From the NCBI RefSeq assembly GCF_019793465.1, contig NZ_JAILYJ010000021.1:41406-105405 (forward strand): a stretch of DNA of 64,000 bases. Direction: 5' to 3'. A program made the translations under genes and the position numbers. Below are positions 8,102 through 16,543 of this stretch, piece after piece. Position 1 is the first letter of the stretch, and each line of letters opens with the position of its first letter. This DNA is from Rhizobium croatiense (GTDB lineage: Bacteria > Pseudomonadota > Alphaproteobacteria > Rhizobiales > Rhizobiaceae). The notes below the pieces were generated by a model. The model ran no database searches, was not told the DNA's origin, and saw nothing but the letters and a program-made list of their open reading frames with translations.

Positions 8102-9676
8102 TCATTGGGGAAGCCCGGCAATGGCGTGGGCGAAATCCTCGGCCTCGAACGGCTCCAGATCGTCGACACCCTCGCCGACGCCGATGAAATAGACCGGCAG
8201 CTTGTGCTTGGCGGAGATCGCGACGAGAATGCCGCCGCGCGCCGTGCCGTCGAGCTTGGTCATGATTAGCCCGTTGACGCCGGCGACATTGCGGAAGATC
8301 TCGACCTGGCTCAGCGCATTCTGCCCCGTCGTGGCGTCGAGTGTCTGCAGCACCGTATGCGGCGCATCGGGATCGAGCTTGCCGAGCACCCGCACGATCT
8401 TCTCGAGCTCGGCCATCAGCTCGGCCTTGTTCTGCAGGCGGCCGGCGGTATCGACGATCAGCACGTCGCATTTCTTCGCTTTCGCCTGTTCGAAGGCGTC
8501 ATAGGCAAGGCCGGCGGCATCGGCGCCGAGCTTGGTGCCGACGAATTCGGATTTGGTCCGCTCGGCCCAGATCTTCAACTGCTCGATCGCCGCCGCGCGG
8601 AACGTATCGCCGGCCGCCAGCATCACCTTCAGCCCGGCGCCCGAAAGCTTTGCCGCCAGCTTGCCGATCGTCGTGGTCTTGCCTGTGCCGTTGACGCCGA
8701 CGACAAGGATGACGTGCGGCTTGTGCGAGAGATCGAGCTGCAGCGGCTTGGCGACCGGCTTCAGGACCTTGGCGATTTCGGACGCCATGATGCGGCTGAC
8801 ATCCTCGCCGGTGACGTCCTTGCCGTAACGTTCGGACGCAAGCGTATCGGTGACGCGCAGCGCCGTCTCGACACCGAGATCGGCCTGGATCAGCAGGTCT
8901 TCGAGATCCTGCAGCGTCTCGTCGTCGAGCTTGCGCTTGGTGAAGAGCGCGGTGATCTGATTGGTGAGCTGCGAGGAGGTGCGCGCAAGCCCGTTGCGCA
9001 GCCGCTGGAACCAGCTGAGTTTCGCCTGTGGAGCGACAGGCTGCGGTTCGACGATCGCGGGGCCGGTGGCGAAGCCTTTGGGGAGGATGGGCTCAACCGC
9101 TGGCGCTAGCTCCATCTCCAATGGCGGCAAGGGCGTTTCGGTGGAAAGCTCGCGATCGACGGCTTCCCCCCCTACCCTGCCGGGCATCCCCCCCACAGGT
9201 GGGGGGAAACTCGCGGCGATGTGTTCCGCCACATTGACGGCATCAGCCGAAGCAGCCGGCTCACTCTCCGCATGTGCAGACTCGCTTTCCACATCCATGG
9301 ACTGGCGAGCGGCATCCGACTGCTCAGTCCCCCCACCTGTGGGGGGGACGCCCGGCAGGGTAGGGGGGGTATCTTGCTCGGCTTCCGCCTCGGCCTCCAG
9401 TAGCGACAACGGCACGACGCCCATGTCGCCCAGATGATCGGCCGGCGGCAGCACTTCCGTTTCAGCCGCGACAGGTTCCGGCTCTCCTGACGCTTCATCG
9501 ACATCCGCCGCCGGTCCACCACCCGCATCCATCTCCTCGGGAAGAACGGGATCGTCGGCGACCGGCAGATCTTCGTCGCGCGAGCGCGGCTCGAGTTCCC
9601 TTTCCACGGCATCGGGCACGGGCTCTTCAGCCGGCTTGCCGAAGGTGAAGACCTTTTTGATGAAACTGAGAGCCAT
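8102..9676 (-). CDS. ftsY: Signal recognition particle receptor FtsY
   Basis: 524-residue SRP receptor GTPase that docks Ffh-ribosome complexes at the membrane. The acidic N-terminal A domain covers about residues 1-210. The NG domain follows: N domain with LDDETLQDLEDLLIQADLG, G1 GVNGTGKTTT near 326, G3 DTAGR, G4 TKLDG. Two proline/glycine stretches in the A domain (about residues 103-117 and 157-170) are encoded by the two arms of an inverted repeat also found between genes at the right end of the window. They look like a repeat inserted in frame. The spacer between them is Ala/Glu/Ser-rich, like the rest of the domain. It starts MALSFIKKVF and is followed by yciB. Confidence 0.96.
   Translation of the reverse strand: MALSFIKKVFTFGKPAEEPVPDAVERELEPRSRDEDLPVADDPVLPEEMDAGGGPAADVDEASGEPEPVAAETEVLPPADHLGDMGVVPLSLLEAEAEAEQDTPPTLPGVPPTGGGTEQSDAARQSMDVESESAHAESEPAASADAVNVAEHIAASFPPPVGGMPGRVGGEAVDRELSTETPLPPLEMELAPAVEPILPKGFATGPAIVEPQPVAPQAKLSWFQRLRNGLARTSSQLTNQITALFTKRKLDDETLQDLEDLLIQADLGVETALRVTDTLASERYGKDVTGEDVSRIMASEIAKVLKPVAKPLQLDLSHKPHVILVVGVNGTGKTTTIGKLAAKLSGAGLKVMLAAGDTFRAAAIEQLKIWAERTKSEFVGTKLGADAAGLAYDAFEQAKAKKCDVLIVDTAGRLQNKAELMAELEKIVRVLGKLDPDAPHTVLQTLDATTGQNALSQVEIFRNVAGVNGLIMTKLDGTARGGILVAISAKHKLPVYFIGVGEGVDDLEPFEAEDFAHAIAGLPQ
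9166..9369. repeat. RIME-like inverted repeat pair inside the ftsY reading frame
   Basis: Left arm 9166-9206 and right arm 9329-9369 are inverted copies matching at 40 of 41 bases. Each holds TACCCTGCCGGGC, then a C-run, ACAGGT and a G-run, so each arm also has its own palindrome. The core is 122 bases. The whole unit is 204 bases, exactly 68 codons, and contains no stop in the ftsY frame. The same arm order and orientation recurs at 63734-63905. Rhizobial intergenic mosaic elements (RIMEs) are a known class with similar sequence; assigning this to that class is from memory. Confidence 0.8.
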
Positions 9677-9692
9677 GAGAATTCCGTGAAAG

Positions 9693-10964
9693 TCAGGCCG
9701 CGACGGCCGTCAATTGCATGTCGAGATGCTTGCCATTGTGGCCGGTGATCGTGGCCGGCACAAGTTCGCCGGGGCGAAGGCCGGCGGCTGCGACCAGGGT
9801 GAAGTTCTCCGTATGCGCCAGGCCGTTGTTTTCGACAAGCAGCCACTGCCGGGTTCCGACCATGCCATCGAGATGGGATTGATGGAGCTTATGTCCAGTG
9901 GCGCGCAGCCGTGCGGCGCGTTCCTTGACCAGCGTCCGGTCGAGTTGCGGCATGCGGGCGGCCGGCGTGCCGGGACGTGGGCTGTAGGGGAAGACATGCA
10001 GATGCGCGATGCCGGCCTCTTCGGCCAGCCGCACGGCATTGCCGAACATTTCCTCGGTTTCCGTCGGGAAGCCGGCGATCATATCGGCGCCGAAGCTCAT
10101 CTCGGGGCGCAGACGGCGCGCATCCTCGATGAAGCGCAGCGCATCGGCGCGCGAATGCCGGCGCTTCATCCGCTTCAGGATCATGTCGTCGCCATGCTGC
10201 AGCGACAGATGCAGATGCGGCATGAAACGAGGCTCGTCGGCGATGAGGTCCATCAGATGGGCATCGGCCTCGATGCTGTCGATCGAGGAAAGTCTGAGAC
10301 GGCGGATATCCGGGAGCTGCTTCAAGAGCGCCTTCGCCAGAAGCCCGAGCGTCGGGGCGCCCGGCAGGTCGCCGCCATAGCTGGTGGCATCGACGCCGGT
10401 CAGGACGATCTCGCGATAGCCGCTGTCGGCGAGCTTACGGGCCTGATCGACCACGGCGCCCATCGGCACCGAGCGGGAATTGCCGCGGCCATAGGGGATG
10501 ATGCAGAAGGTGCAGCGATGGTCGCAGCCGTTCTGCACCTGGATGAAGGCGCGCACATGGCCGTCGATGTGCCTGACCATCTGCGGCGCCGTTGCCTTGA
10601 CGCTCATGATATCGTTGACGCGCAGCTTCTCTTCGGCCGAAACGCCGAAATCCGGCAGGCTGCTATAGGAAGCGCTCGAAAGCTTCTCCTCATTGCCGAG
10701 CACGGCATCGACCTCCGGCATGGCGGCGAAGGTCTCTTTTTCCGTCTGCGCGGCGCAGCCGGTGACGATGATGCGGGCATGCGGATTGTCGCGGCGCGCC
10801 CGGCGGATCGCCTGGCGGGCCTGGCGCACGGCCTCGCCGGTCACCGCACAGGTATTGACCAGGACGGCATTGTTGAGCCCGGCCTTCTCGGCCTGCGCCT
10901 TCATCACTTCGGATTCATATGTGTTGAGGCGGCAGCCGAAGGTAATGACCTCGATGCCGCTCAC
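9693..10964 (-). CDS. mtaB: tRNA (N6-threonylcarbamoyladenosine(37)-C2)-methylthiotransferase MtaB
   Basis: 423-residue radical-SAM enzyme that adds a methylthio group to t6A37 of ANN-decoding tRNAs. The N-terminal UPF0004 domain begins IEVITFGCRLNTYESE, the radical-SAM cluster motif is CDHRCTFC near residues 146-153, and the C-terminus fits a TRAM domain. GCRLN at the N-terminus favours MtaB over MiaB. The start is GTG, overlapping the dapF stop (GTGA). It lies 16 bases before ftsY, in an apparent dapF-mtaB-ftsY operon. Confidence 0.93.
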   Translation of the reverse strand: MSGIEVITFGCRLNTYESEVMKAQAEKAGLNNAVLVNTCAVTGEAVRQARQAIRRARRDNPHARIIVTGCAAQTEKETFAAMPEVDAVLGNEEKLSSASYSSLPDFGVSAEEKLRVNDIMSVKATAPQMVRHIDGHVRAFIQVQNGCDHRCTFCIIPYGRGNSRSVPMGAVVDQARKLADSGYREIVLTGVDATSYGGDLPGAPTLGLLAKALLKQLPDIRRLRLSSIDSIEADAHLMDLIADEPRFMPHLHLSLQHGDDMILKRMKRRHSRADALRFIEDARRLRPEMSFGADMIAGFPTETEEMFGNAVRLAEEAGIAHLHVFPYSPRPGTPAARMPQLDRTLVKERAARLRATGHKLHQSHLDGMVGTRQWLLVENNGLAHTENFTLVAAAGLRPGELVPATITGHNGKHLDMQLTAVAA

Positions 10965-11866
10965 TGCGCCTCCGCCCCTCGGGTATCATCGCGCGACCAG
11001 AGGCCGGTCGAAGGATCGAGCCTGCCCGACCACTCCCATTCGGCCGGGCCGGTCATGATCACATGATCGTCGCGCTCGCGCCATTCGATCGAAAGTGTCG
11101 CCGGCGGCTTGGCGCTTGCGACATTGATCGTCACCGTGCGGCCGGTGCGGCCGGTGCGCGCGGCGCTGACGGCGGCAGAACAGGCGGCCGAACCGCAGGC
11201 AAGCGTCAGTCCCGCGCCGCGCTCCCAGGTGCGCGTCGTCATCGATGTCGGCGAGGTCACCTGCGCGAGCGTGATATTGGCGCGCTCGGGAAACATCGGA
11301 TGGTTTTCCAGCAGCGGCCCGAAGCGGGCGAGATCATAGGACATCACGTCCCTGTCCACCCAGAAGATCGCATGTGGGTTGCCCATCGACATGGCCGACG
11401 GCGAATGCAGCACCGGATTGTCGATCGGGCCGATCTGTAGTTCGATGCGGCTGGTATCGTGGAATTCTTCCGCCAGCGGGATCCTGTCCCAATCGAAGAC
11501 GGGCTTGCCCATATCGACGGAGATCGTCCCGTCCTCGTGCTCGACGGCGTTGAGAATGCCGGCGACCGTCTGGAAGGTGAAGGCCTTCCGACCAGTCTCG
11601 GCGGCAAGCGCCTGCACGACGCAGCGTGTGCCGTTACCGCAGGCCTGCGCCTTCGAACCATCGGAATTCAGGATATCGATGAAGGCATCGGTGCCGTCGG
11701 CCTTCGGATCATGGATCGCCATGATCTGATCGAACTCGGTCTCAGGATCGACATTGAGCGCGACAGCCGCCGCTGCCGTTACCTTATCCGGCCGGCCACG
11801 CATGTCGACGACCAGGATCTTGTTACCAAGCCCGTTCATCCTCGCGAATTCGACCGTTGCGCTCAT
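10961..11866 (-). CDS. dapF: Diaminopimelate epimerase
   Basis: 301-residue enzyme converting LL- to meso-diaminopimelate for lysine and peptidoglycan. Both catalytic cysteines are visible: ACGNGTRC near residue 75 and ACGSAAC near 222. FARMNGLGNKILVVD is the standard N-terminus. The ATG at 11866 was chosen because homology starts there; the open frame extends 50 codons further without family resemblance. It overlaps mtaB by four bases. Confidence 0.95.
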   Translation of the reverse strand: MSATVEFARMNGLGNKILVVDMRGRPDKVTAAAAVALNVDPETEFDQIMAIHDPKADGTDAFIDILNSDGSKAQACGNGTRCVVQALAAETGRKAFTFQTVAGILNAVEHEDGTISVDMGKPVFDWDRIPLAEEFHDTSRIELQIGPIDNPVLHSPSAMSMGNPHAIFWVDRDVMSYDLARFGPLLENHPMFPERANITLAQVTSPTSMTTRTWERGAGLTLACGSAACSAAVSAARTGRTGRTVTINVASAKPPATLSIEWRERDDHVIMTGPAEWEWSGRLDPSTGLWSRDDTRGAEAQ

Positions 11867-11978
11867 AGTATCATTCCGTCCGTGTTTCCGCTGTATATGG
11901 CGGAAATACGAAGGAATTACCAGTGGGTGAGTGCCGGGCAGCCATGGCCGCCGGCCGTTCTTGCGAGGCAGTCCGGTT

Positions 11979-12182
11979 TTAACGATCAGCACCGTTGGAA
12001 TTGAAAGACGCCGCATGCGCTTCGACGATGGCGGCGGTGATGACCTTTCTCAGCTCGTAAACCAGGGAGCGGGAGCGCTTGCGATCCAGATCCTGTGCCG
12101 CCTTTGCAAGACTGAGGCCTTCGTTCAGAACAATATGATGAGCCCGCGCCAGTGCCCAGCTCTCAATATCAGCATTGATCAT
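11979..12182 (-). CDS. Small hypothetical protein
   Basis: 67-residue protein, basic at its centre (KAAQDLDRKRSRSLVYELRK), predicted largely helical, with no signal peptide or membrane segment. The ATG at 12182 is preceded by GGCGGAG at good spacing, which favours it over an ATG seven codons upstream. It lies 112 bases upstream of dapF on the same strand. I do not recognise a family. Codon use looks ordinary and the ribosome site supports a real gene, but it could be chance. Confidence 0.5.
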   Translation of the reverse strand: MINADIESWALARAHHIVLNEGLSLAKAAQDLDRKRSRSLVYELRKVITAAIVEAHAASFNSNGADR

Positions 12183-12603
12183 TCGATATCTCCGCCGGAT
12201 CATCCGGCATCAAGGATATTCACGAATCATTTTACAGGATGCACTTAAGGAGAAAGTAGAATCACAAGTGGAATATTTTGCAACTGGGCTCTATCGCGAA
12301 TTGGGGCCGCCAGCCGGAATTTTTACTGTGACATATACCCGAAAGAGCATCCGAAACCTCCGCCAGGCGGTCATCCCTCGCATTCGCCTTGACTTTCGCG
12401 CGGCTTTCCTGTTTATCGCGCCCAATCCGCGACGAGCCGCATGACTCCGAGCCGCCGACCGGGACCTGAGATCCCGGAGGTCAACACCCGACAGCGCGAT
12501 GCGCCCTCGGGTGCTTTTTGGCTTTGCGTCTTGTTTTCGTCACGGAAAAGCACGACGTTTCCGGGCAGATCGAACCCGCCCGAAACGTATCAAGGAAGAG
12601 CCG
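12183..12603. other. 421-base region between the small hypothetical gene and ffh
   Basis: No convincing gene. The left part (12183-12330) is AT-richer than its surroundings and probably holds the divergent promoters. The right part carries two consecutive hairpins (listed separately) before the ffh ribosome site. An 89-codon plus-strand frame here shows no family features and no good start context. Confidence 0.6.
12459..12519 (+). promoter_or_regulatory. Tandem hairpins in the ffh leader, the second terminator-like
   Basis: First stem CCGGGA/TCCCGG (12459-12477). Second stem CACCCGA/TCGGGTG (12485-12513), followed directly by CTTTTT. The second has the form of an intrinsic terminator but lies 85 bases before the ffh start with no gene immediately upstream on this strand. 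It could be an attenuator in the ffh leader or the 3' end of a small RNA. Confidence 0.5.
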
Positions 12604-14187
12604 ATGTTTGAAAACCTCCAGGACCGTCTTGGATCCATTCTGAATGGACTGACAGGCCGTGGCGCGCTTTCGGAAGCCGATGTTTCCGCAGCGCTGCGCG
12701 AGGTTCGCCGTGCGCTGCTGGAGGCCGACGTCGCGCTCGACGTCGTGCGTTCCTTCACCGACCGCGTGCGTGAAAAGGCCGTCGGTGCCGAGATCCTGAA
12801 GTCGATCAAGCCCGGCCAGATGGTGGTCAAGATCGTCCATGACGAACTGATCGAGATGCTGGGCGGCGAAGGCGTCGGCATCGACCTGCATGCGCCCGCC
12901 CCCGTCGTCGTCATGATGGTCGGCCTGCAGGGCTCGGGCAAGACGACGACGTCAGCCAAGATCGCCCATCGCCTGTCGACGCGCGAGAAGAAGAAAGTGC
13001 TGATGGCGTCGCTCGACACGCGCCGTCCGGCAGCCCAGGAGCAGCTTCGCCAGCTCGGCGCCCAGGCCAATATCGACACGCTGCCTGTTATATCAGGCCA
13101 GTCGCCGACGGATATCGCTGCCCGTGCGGTGCAGGCGGCCAAGCTCGGCGGCCACGACGTCGTCATCCTCGACACCGCCGGCCGCACCCATATCGACGAA
13201 CCCTTGATGGTCGAGATGGCCGACATCAAGAAGCGTTCGAACCCGCATGAAATCCTGCTGGTCGCCGACAGCTTGACCGGTCAGGACGCCGTCAACCTCG
13301 CCCGCAATTTCGACGAACGCGTCGGCATCACCGGCCTCGTGCTGACCCGCATGGACGGCGACGGCCGCGGCGGCGCCGCGCTGTCGATGCGCGCCGTCAC
13401 CGGCAAGCCGATCAAGCTGATCGGCGTCGGCGAGAAGATGAACGAGCTCGAGGAATTCCATCCCCGCCGCATCGCCGACCGCATTCTCGGCATGGGCGAC
13501 ATCGTCTCGCTCGTCGAGCGCGCGGCGGAAAATATCGACGCCGAGAAGGCGGCCGCCATGGCCGCCAAGATGGCCAAGGGCAAGTTCGATCTCGACGATC
13601 TCGCCGACCAGCTGCGCCAGATGCAGAAGATGGGCGGCATGGGCGGTATCATGGGCATGATGCCCGGCATGGCAGGCATGAAGGACAAGATGGCCGCCGC
13701 CGGCCTCGACGACAAGCTTTTCGGCCGCCAGATCGCCATCATCCAGTCGATGACCAGGGCCGAGCGCGCCAATCCCGACCTGCTCAAGCATTCGCGCAAG
13801 AAGCGCATCGCCGCCGGCTCCGGCACCGATGCCGCCGCCATCAACAAGCTTCTGAAGATGCACCGCCAGATGGCCGACATGATGAAGATGATGGGCGGCA
13901 AGGGCAAAGGCGGCATGATGAAGCAGATGATGGGCGGCCTTGCCGGCAAGATGGGGCTTGGCGGCTTAGGCGGCATGGGCGGCGGCATGCCCGATCTCTC
14001 GAATATCGACCCGAAGCATCTCGAAGCCCTGCAGAAGCAGGCCGAAGCGGCGGGGCTTGGAAAGCCGGGTGGGGGTATGCCCGGTCTCGGCGGTCTGCCG
14101 GGTGGTTTGCCAGGCCTCGGCGGCGCCAAGCTGCCGGGCCTCGGCGGTGGTTTCCCGGGATTGCCCGGTTTGCCGAAAAAGAAGTGA
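12604..14187 (+). CDS. ffh: Signal recognition particle protein Ffh
   Basis: 527-residue SRP54 GTPase that binds signal sequences and 4.5S RNA and docks on FtsY. It starts MFENLQDRLGSILNGLTGRG after AAGGAAGAG. The G domain has GLQGSGKTTT near 107, DTAGR and TRMDGDGRGGAAL. The Met-rich M domain follows (GKFDLDDLADQLRQMQKMGG). The C-terminus is extended beyond a typical ~450-residue Ffh by a Met/Gly/Leu/Pro-rich low-complexity tail of about 90 residues with repeated GLPGLGG-type units, ending in PKKK. It leads an ffh-aroQ-rpsP-rimM-trmD group. Confidence 0.96.
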   Translation: MFENLQDRLGSILNGLTGRGALSEADVSAALREVRRALLEADVALDVVRSFTDRVREKAVGAEILKSIKPGQMVVKIVHDELIEMLGGEGVGIDLHAPAPVVVMMVGLQGSGKTTTSAKIAHRLSTREKKKVLMASLDTRRPAAQEQLRQLGAQANIDTLPVISGQSPTDIAARAVQAAKLGGHDVVILDTAGRTHIDEPLMVEMADIKKRSNPHEILLVADSLTGQDAVNLARNFDERVGITGLVLTRMDGDGRGGAALSMRAVTGKPIKLIGVGEKMNELEEFHPRRIADRILGMGDIVSLVERAAENIDAEKAAAMAAKMAKGKFDLDDLADQLRQMQKMGGMGGIMGMMPGMAGMKDKMAAAGLDDKLFGRQIAIIQSMTRAERANPDLLKHSRKKRIAAGSGTDAAAINKLLKMHRQMADMMKMMGGKGKGGMMKQMMGGLAGKMGLGGLGGMGGGMPDLSNIDPKHLEALQKQAEAAGLGKPGGGMPGLGGLPGGLPGLGGAKLPGLGGGFPGLPGLPKKK

Positions 14188-14203
14188 AAGGATCGTTTGC
14201 CCC

Positions 14204-14524
14204 ATGATTGATCCAGACGTCAAAGCCCAGCTCGCGAGCTATCGTCAGTCGATCGACAACATCGATGCCGCTCTCGTGCACATGCTGGCCGAACGCTTCC
14301 GCTGCACCAAAGAGGTCGGCGTGCTGAAGGCCAAATACAATCTGCCGCCGGCCGATCCGGCGCGCGAGGAATACCAGATCGAACGCCTTCGCCAGCTGGC
14401 GAAAGCCGCCAATCTGGACCCGGATTTCGCCGAGAAGTTCCTGAACTTCGTCATCAAGGAAGTCATCCGGCATCATGAGCAGATCGCTGCGGATCACGCT
14501 GAACAGAGCGCCGCAGCCCGATAA
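14204..14524 (+). CDS. Chorismate mutase, AroQ class
   Basis: 106-residue all-helical protein of the AroQ type, converting chorismate to prephenate for Phe/Tyr. Typical residues are in YRQSIDNIDAALVHMLAERF, then CTKEVGVLKAKYNLPPADP and a helix ending KEVIRHHEQIA. It is a stand-alone mutase without a prephenate dehydratase or dehydrogenase domain. The start follows the ffh stop by 16 bases and has GAAAGGA upstream. Its place between ffh and rpsP is common in Rhizobiales. Confidence 0.9.
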   Translation: MIDPDVKAQLASYRQSIDNIDAALVHMLAERFRCTKEVGVLKAKYNLPPADPAREEYQIERLRQLAKAANLDPDFAEKFLNFVIKEVIRHHEQIAADHAEQSAAAR

Positions 14525-14572
14525 CCCTACCGCCTCACGAAGCGGTCAAGAAAAGCCTAAGGAGTAAAGAAC

Positions 14573-14944
14573 ATGGCACTGAAAATTCGTCTCGCCCGCG
14601 GTGGCTCCAAGAAGCGTCCGTACTACCACGTCGTTCTCGCCGATGCGCGCAGCCCGCGTGACGGCCGCTTCCTCGAAAACCTCGGTTCTTGGAACCCGAT
14701 GCTCGCCAAGGACGACGAGAAGCGCGTTCAGCTGAACGCCGAGCGCATCAAGCACTGGCTCGACAACGGCGCCCAGCCGACCGACCGCGTGCTGCGCTTC
14801 CTCGATGAAGCCGGCGTTGCCAAGCGCGAAGCCAAGAACAACCCGGTCAAGGCAAAGCCCGGCAAGCGCGCCCAGGAACGCGCCGCTGAAAAGGCTCAGA
14901 AGGCCGCTGACGCCGCCGCTGCTGCTGCCGACGCCGCGGAATAA
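14573..14944 (+). CDS. rpsP: 30S ribosomal protein S16
   Basis: 123-residue S16. The conserved body is MALKIRLARGGSKKRPYYHV and GRFLENLGSWNPM. After about residue 85 comes a Lys/Ala-rich tail (KAKPGKRAQERAAEKAQK, then mostly Ala/Asp). Most bacterial S16 proteins end near 80-90 residues, so this one has a roughly 35-residue extension. AAGGAG lies just before the ATG. It begins the conserved rpsP-rimM-trmD-rplS order. Confidence 0.97.
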   Translation: MALKIRLARGGSKKRPYYHVVLADARSPRDGRFLENLGSWNPMLAKDDEKRVQLNAERIKHWLDNGAQPTDRVLRFLDEAGVAKREAKNNPVKAKPGKRAQERAAEKAQKAADAAAAAADAAE

Positions 14945-14963
14945 TCGGGACCTTCCCCAATCG

Positions 14964-14999
14964 AACGGGCGGCATGGCGACATGCCGCCCGTTTTCGTT
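14964..14999 (+). terminator. Intrinsic terminator after rpsP
   Basis: 13-bp perfect stem AACGGGCGGCATG / CATGCCGCCCGTT with GCGA loop, followed by TTCGTTT. It lies between rpsP and rimM, so it may partly attenuate transcription into rimM-trmD and leave more rpsP message. Confidence 0.8.
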
Positions 15000-15060
15000 T
15001 CCAATTACCCGCACTTCGTTTATGAGAAGCCTGTCTTTCCGGCTTCACATGAAGGAACCC

Positions 15061-15630
15061 ATGACAAAGCTTGAAAACCCCGTTCTGATGGCGACGATCG
15101 GCGGCGCGCAGGGCCTGCGCGGTGAAGTGCGCGCCAAGGCCTACACCGCCGATCCGACGGCGCTCGGCGATTACGGCCATCTGCACAGCATGGACGGACG
15201 CAGCTTCGAAATCCTTGAAATCCGCGAGATGAAGAATGTCGTCGTCGTTCGTTTCCGCGGCATCAACGACCGCAACGCCGCCGAGGCGCTGAACGGCCTG
15301 GAACTCTACATCGAGCGTGACAATCTGCCCGACGAGGAGCTGGAGGACGACGAGTTCTACTATGCCGATCTCGAAGGACTCGAGGCGCAGGACGATCAGG
15401 GCGTCAGCTATGGCACGGTCACCGGCGTCTTCGATTTCGGCGCCGGCGATCTTCTGGAACTCAAAGGTCCGGGCAAGCGCCCGGTGCTGATCCCCTTCTC
15501 GGAAGCCTCGGTGTTGGAGATCGACCTCGAAGCCGGCACATTGCTGATCGATCCGCTGGCGGCCGGTTTGATCGACGATCCCGAAGAACTTTCGAAATTC
15601 ACCCTGGACAAGCCGAAAAAGAAGAAGTGA
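15061..15630 (+). CDS. rimM: Ribosome maturation factor RimM
   Basis: 189-residue 16S rRNA processing factor that binds S19 during 30S assembly. The N-terminal barrel begins NPVLMATIGGAQGLRGEVRA and the PRC-barrel domain includes EFYYADLEGLEA and LIPFSEASVLEID. ATG at 15061 is preceded by GAAGGAA. An upstream in-frame ATG would add 29 residues unlike the family. It overlaps trmD at GTGATGG. Confidence 0.94.
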   Translation: MTKLENPVLMATIGGAQGLRGEVRAKAYTADPTALGDYGHLHSMDGRSFEILEIREMKNVVVVRFRGINDRNAAEALNGLELYIERDNLPDEELEDDEFYYADLEGLEAQDDQGVSYGTVTGVFDFGAGDLLELKGPGKRPVLIPFSEASVLEIDLEAGTLLIDPLAAGLIDDPEELSKFTLDKPKKKK

Positions 15631-16331
15631 TGGCTTTCCGGGCGAGCGTTCTGACACTCTATCCGGAGATGTTTCCGGGACATCTGGGCTTTTCGCTCGC
15701 CGGCAAGGCGATGCAGCGCGGGCAATGGTCGCTGGACGCCGTGCAGATTCGCGATTTCGCCACCGACAAACATCGCACCGTCGACGACACCCCGGCCGGC
15801 GGCGGCGCCGGCATGGTGCTGAAACCCGATGTGCTCGCCCGCGCCATCGACACTACCTGTCAAAACGATATCCGCCCGCGCTTGCTGATGAGCCCGCGTG
15901 GGCGGCCGCTGACGCAGCAGCGCGTGCGCGAACTGGCGGCGGGCGACGGCGTCGTCATCGTCTGCGGCCGCTTCGAGGGCGTCGACCAGCGGGTGATCGA
16001 AGCGCGGGGGCTGGAAGAGGTCTCGGTCGGCGACTACGTGCTGTCGGGCGGCGAGCCGGCGGCGCTGATCGTGCTCGATGCGATCATCCGCATCCTGCCC
16101 GGCGTCATGGGCAACGATCTTTCCGGCCTGCACGAAAGCTTCGAAGGCGGGCTGCTGGAACATCCGCATTATACGAGGCCGCAGGAGTGGGAAGGCCGGG
16201 AAATCCCCTCCATCTTGACGTCGGGCAACCACGGCGCCATCGAAAAATGGCGCCACGAGGAGGCGGTGCGGCTGACGCGGGAGCGGCGGCCGGATCTCTT
16301 CGAAAGGGCTGAACCTAAGAAAAACGGCTGA
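15630..16331 (+). CDS. trmD: tRNA (guanine-N1)-methyltransferase TrmD
   Basis: 233-residue SPOUT methyltransferase making m1G37. It starts MAFRASVLTLYPEMFPG. SAM-binding knot residues are in VGDYVLSGGEPAALIVLDAI, and RFEGVDQRVIEA is a conserved loop. The ATG overlaps the rimM stop (a GTG three bases upstream is also in frame). Length is normal for the family. Confidence 0.95.
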   Translation: MAFRASVLTLYPEMFPGHLGFSLAGKAMQRGQWSLDAVQIRDFATDKHRTVDDTPAGGGAGMVLKPDVLARAIDTTCQNDIRPRLLMSPRGRPLTQQRVRELAAGDGVVIVCGRFEGVDQRVIEARGLEEVSVGDYVLSGGEPAALIVLDAIIRILPGVMGNDLSGLHESFEGGLLEHPHYTRPQEWEGREIPSILTSGNHGAIEKWRHEEAVRLTRERRPDLFERAEPKKNG

Positions 16332-16543
16332 TTCCACCCTCCCCTTCACAAAAATGTCGTGCGAGGGATGACAAGCTCCGGCCTTTCGTGTATTGGCGCA
16401 CGCGGAAATGGGGTTAGCCCCGTCTGCCAGCAAACAAAGAATGGCGAATCCGCTCCCGCCCCGAAGGGGCAAAATCCTGAGGCTCGCCCAAGGGATCAGT
16501 GCCGAGCGCTCTGGCTGTTTCAGAAGAACCAAAGGTTAAGACG
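16332..16543 (+). other. Long rplS leader region
   Basis: 212 bases between trmD and rplS without a gene. It holds small hairpins such as GCCCCGAAGGGGC (around 16460) and is rich in short GC stems, which would suit a structured leader for ribosomal-protein control. No known L19 leader motif is recognised. Confidence 0.35.

Noticed and set aside
9166..9369. CRISPR-like reading of the repeated GC palindromes
   Set aside because: Only two arms, inverted rather than direct, with no regular spacer array and no cas genes in the window.
9714..11066. 450-codon plus-strand frame opposite mtaB
   Set aside because: Shadow frame without family features; the radical-SAM gene is clear.
12175..12444. 89-codon plus-strand frame before ffh
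   Set aside because: No ribosome site or family features; it overlaps the likely promoter region of the minus-strand small gene.
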